Shown piece after piece: positions 7,018 through 9,060 of a DNA stretch of 9,060 bases (position 1 is the first letter of the stretch; each line of letters starts with the position of its first letter). Location of the stretch: contig JAUVJW010000053.1 in NCBI GenBank assembly GCA_030596465.1, positions 1-9,060 of the forward strand, read 5' to 3'. The translations under genes and the position numbers were made by a program. The notes below the pieces were generated by a model. That model was not told the DNA's origin. It searched no databases and was given only the letters and a program-made list of their open reading frames with translations. The DNA comes from Candidatus Fermentibacteraceae bacterium (GTDB lineage: Bacteria; Fermentibacterota; Fermentibacteria; Fermentibacterales; JCC-6).

Positions 7018-8297
7018 ACAAGACAGTAACAGGTTTGATCTCTTTTCTGGAGAATTCCCCGACCGCTTCCCACTGCGTACAGATATCCGCGGAGCTTCTA
7101 AAGAAAGATGGCTTCAGTGAGTTATCCATGGGAGAAGAATGGAATCTTAACAGAGGTGACAAGTACTATATAATTGACTCCACTTCAACTCTGGCAGCTT
7201 TTATAATCGGCAATAAGCCGGCGGCAGATGCCGGTTTCCGGATCATCGGCACCCATACAGACGCTCCCGGCTTCAGACTGAAACCGGAGCCCTATGCCTA
7301 CACAGAGGGCCTTTCAACGCTTGGTGTGGAGATATATGGCGGTCCTACGGTTGCTACATGGTTCGACCGTGACCTTGGTCTTGCGGGCAGTGTCACCTTT
7401 ATGGAAAAGAATCGTCTGACAACAAAGCTTTTCCGAATAAACAAACCTCTACTCAGATTTCCGTCACCCGCCATTCATCTTAACCGAACAGCGAACAAGG
7501 ACGGCTTCAAGGCCAACGCGGAGGAGCAGCTGCTTCTTGTGTTCGGCGACGAAGAAGATGACTACGATACTCTCAAGAAAATGATAGCAGAGGCCGCAGG
7601 CATCAAAGCTGAGCAGGTGATTGATTTCTCCGGAGAGGTGTTTGATGTGCAGCCCCCCGCCCTGAACGGTGTAAAGGATAACTATCTCATCGCGGCAGGC
7701 ATTGATAACCAGGCCAGCACCCATGCCGCACTGGCTGCCGTAACGGAAACAGCAACAGCCGATCCCACTGCAATAGTATTTCTTTTCGACAACGAGGAAA
7801 TTGGCTCCAGAACGGTCAATGGAGCAGCTTCCCCGTTTATGGAAAGGGTACTTGAGCGCATTTCCGGTACCAGAGATGACTTCTTCAAAGCCTGCAGCCG
7901 CAGCATAAATGTCAGCGCGGACTGTGTTCACGCGATCCATCCCGGATGGGCAGCGAAGCACAGCAAGCTTTCCAAGCCCCAGCTGAACAAAGGCCCTGCT
8001 ATCAAGATGTCTGCAGGGGGCAGCTATGCTTCCACCGCCAGAACATCCGCTTACTTCATGAAGTGCGCGGAACTGGCGGAAAGCCCAATCCAGAAATTTG
8101 TCTCCCGCGCGGATGGCAAAAGCGGGGGAACCCTGGGACCGATAGCAGCTACCGGTACAGGCATTCCCACAGTTGATGTTGGCAACCCCATGCTCTCCAT
8201 GCACTCAGTGAGGGAAATGGCTGGAACCGTTGATCACGAAAACATGATCAACTGCATGAAAGTTCATCTGGAAGGGCAAATAGTAATCTCCATATAA
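7014..8297 (+). CDS. M18-family metallo-aminopeptidase (aspartyl aminopeptidase-like)
   Basis: The 427-residue product matches M18 (LAP4/ApeB-type) aminopeptidases, cytosolic two-zinc enzymes that remove N-terminal residues, classically acidic ones, from peptides. Family motifs appear in order: GTHTDAPGFRLKP (His81, Asp83), GIDNQAS (Asp231), FDNEEIGS (Glu261, Glu262), ADCVHAIHPGW (Asp303), GGTLGPIAATG and GNPMLSMHSVREM (His397). By family comparison His81, Asp231, Glu262, Asp303 and His397 are the metal ligands and Glu261 the catalytic base. The length is normal for bacterial members, and there is no signal peptide. The usual RLDNL or RLDDL motif around the bridging aspartate reads GIDNQ here. 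The ATG overlaps the activase stop (ATGA), with GGGAG at 7003-7007 six bases upstream, so translation is probably coupled. Specificity cannot be read from sequence; another acidic or neutral N-terminal preference is possible. Confidence 0.93.
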   Translation: MNKTVTGLISFLENSPTASHCVQISAELLKKDGFSELSMGEEWNLNRGDKYYIIDSTSTLAAFIIGNKPAADAGFRIIGTHTDAPGFRLKPEPYAYTEGLSTLGVEIYGGPTVATWFDRDLGLAGSVTFMEKNRLTTKLFRINKPLLRFPSPAIHLNRTANKDGFKANAEEQLLLVFGDEEDDYDTLKKMIAEAAGIKAEQVIDFSGEVFDVQPPALNGVKDNYLIAAGIDNQASTHAALAAVTETATADPTAIVFLFDNEEIGSRTVNGAASPFMERVLERISGTRDDFFKACSRSINVSADCVHAIHPGWAAKHSKLSKPQLNKGPAIKMSAGGSYASTARTSAYFMKCAELAESPIQKFVSRADGKSGGTLGPIAATGTGIPTVDVGNPMLSMHSVREMAGTVDHENMINCMKVHLEGQIVISI

Positions 8298-8348
8298 AGT
8301 TGAATAGAAAATAAGTGAGTGGAAGAGTATCATGATTGCACCGGCCGG

Positions 8349-8378
8349 TTCACCCGATGGAGCGTTCTTTGTTATAAT
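8349..8378 (+). promoter_or_regulatory. Sigma-70-like promoter for the 174-residue exported protein
   Basis: TTCACC (8349-8354, four of six consensus bases) and a perfect TATAAT (8373-8378) are separated by 18 bases, in the 125-base gap after the aminopeptidase gene. Transcription would start near 8385 and give a leader of about 38 bases. The 10-base palindrome ACCGGCCGGT (8340-8349) abuts the -35 and could be an operator, although it may be chance. No terminator for the preceding gene is visible in the gap. Confidence 0.55.
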
Positions 8379-8422
8379 GACATCTGAGGTAGATCGAAAG
8401 CAATGACAAAAGGGAGGAAAAC

Positions 8423-8947
8423 ATGTATCTGCTTGCTGTTTGTGCCCTGCTTCTGAATCCTGAGCCACTGGAGAACCTTTTTGAAGTTCAGACACGCCCC
8501 GAGGACACTCTGATCACCACAGCCACTTTCATGGGCTATTCTCTCGGTGATTATTTCTATGCGGAGTTCACTGACGAGAACGGCGATATCTTTACTGTTG
8601 ACCCTCCTACAGACAGAACTCCCGGTCTGGGAATCTTCCTTTTCCTGCACAGAGGAGAGTCTGTGGAGGTAACTCTTGTGAATGTACTTACCTTTATTCC
8701 CGAAGCAGGCGAATGTATCTTCCCGGTGGTTATGGATGCCGGCACAGAGCAGGAATCCTACTCTCAGTGGTATGAAAGAACTGTGGAAGAACTTGGTGTT
8801 ACAGAAGCCCACGACCTGAGAAACCATTTCGGCAACCCCGAGACAACTGAAGAACCATTTCTCAGCAATGAATACATCCTTGAAACCGGTTCCAGATACA
8901 GCAGTATTCTGCTGCCGTTGCGAGAGAGAGACCAGGAGCGTGACTGA
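8423..8947 (+). CDS. Probable exported protein of unknown function, 174 residues
   Basis: I do not recognise this family. The N-terminus MYLLAVCALLLNPEP is short and hydrophobic, like a weak signal peptide, though it has no basic residue and LAVC is not a proper lipobox. Residues 28-95 look beta-rich, with alternating strands such as TLITTATF, DYFYAEFTDENGDIF, GIFLFLHRGESVEVTLVNVL; this could be a small OB-like or beta-sandwich domain, but that is only an impression. Residues 108-174 are hydrophilic and acidic, and the last seven (RERDQERD region) are highly charged. Two cysteines (7 and 98). GGGAGG at 8412-8417 lies five bases before the ATG, and a good promoter is upstream, so expression separate from the aminopeptidase is likely. 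Coding-like composition and a strong ribosome binding site make it a real gene. Confidence 0.75.
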   Translation: MYLLAVCALLLNPEPLENLFEVQTRPEDTLITTATFMGYSLGDYFYAEFTDENGDIFTVDPPTDRTPGLGIFLFLHRGESVEVTLVNVLTFIPEAGECIFPVVMDAGTEQESYSQWYERTVEELGVTEAHDLRNHFGNPETTEEPFLSNEYILETGSRYSSILLPLRERDQERD

Positions 8948-9007
8948 CAATGGGCGTTGAGTAGAAAGGCTTCACGGTCGAGTTAGAATTCTTGGAGATT
9001 TGAGGAG

Positions 9008-9048
9008 AATAGCACCGCTATTTGACAATAATCTACGAGGATTATAGC
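9008..9048 (+). promoter_or_regulatory. Candidate promoter with two dyads in the right-hand end region
   Basis: The 113 bases after the 174-residue gene hold no complete gene. AATAGC-acc-GCTATT (9008-9022) is a perfect 6-base hairpin ending on the first base of a consensus TTGACA (9022-9027). TATAGC (9043-9048) follows at a short 15-base spacing. ATAATC-tacgag-GATTAT (9028-9045) is a second dyad filling the spacer, an operator-like position. A GAGG at 9037-9040 precedes possible TTG/GTG codons at 9052-9056 at long spacing, so a start cannot be assigned. The first hairpin could also be a weak terminator, but it lacks a T-run. Confidence 0.35.
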
Positions 9049-9060
9049 CGATTGTGAAAC

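Noticed and set aside
7464..8204. 246-codon open frame antisense to the aminopeptidase
   Set aside because: It lies wholly opposite a gene with intact M18 motifs; its translation shows no domain, has many cysteines and serines typical of shadow frames, and no promoter or ribosome binding site was evident.
8340..8349. Palindrome ACCGGCCGGT as a terminator
   Set aside because: There is no following T-run. It remains only a possible operator next to the -35 element.
8332..8406. 24-codon frame (MIAPAGSPDG...) before the 174-residue gene, a possible leader peptide
   Set aside because: Only a weak GGAAG precedes it, and it spans the best promoter, so the transcript of the downstream gene would not contain its start.
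9008..9022. AATAGC/GCTATT hairpin as an intrinsic terminator
   Set aside because: The stem is only six pairs, AT-rich, and followed by three Ts, not a run; it fits a regulatory dyad as well or better.

Overview
The window is a chromosomal segment of a bacterium with moderate GC. No rRNA, tRNA, CRISPR array, insertion sequence, integrase or phage gene is visible. The predicted proteins carry Sec, Tat and lipoprotein-type export signals. A large oxygen-sensitive-type iron-sulfur activase suggests an anaerobe. The sequence does not fix the phylum; an uncultured anaerobic lineage is a guess.

Layout. Positions 1-2382 (minus strand) hold two overlapping paralogues of the alkaline-phosphatase superfamily (type I phosphodiesterase/nucleotide pyrophosphatase-like). 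The first is a membrane-anchored 663-residue enzyme. The second has a Tat/lipoprotein-like N-terminus and runs off the left edge, so only its first 131 codons are present. A 71-base divergent spacer (2383-2453) separates them from a rightward group: a 109-residue lipoprotein (2454-2783), a 1380-residue fused acyl-CoA-dehydratase-activase-type protein (2875-7017), and an M18 metallo-aminopeptidase (7014-8297) that shares an ATGA overlap with it. A further 174-residue, probably exported protein of unknown function (8423-8947) has its own promoter-like sequence. The last 113 bases hold two small dyads and a consensus -35 element, probably the control region of a gene beyond the window.

How the genes may work together. 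The two hydrolases look translationally coupled. The activase and aminopeptidase also look coupled, and no terminator is seen between the lipoprotein and the activase, so 2454-8297 may be one transcript. The activase carries two complete ATPase/cluster domains plus its putative electron-acceptor modules in one chain, and no separate dehydratase subunits lie nearby. Its substrate is unknown. Pairing with a peptidase would fit amino-acid or peptide fermentation, but that is inference.

The most unusual points are the single-chain pseudo-dimeric activase, a probable CTG start on the membrane phosphodiesterase, the opposite predicted topologies of the two phosphodiesterases, and mutually exclusive RNA hairpins that could mask the activase ribosome binding site. 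I did not find a clearly new multi-gene system.
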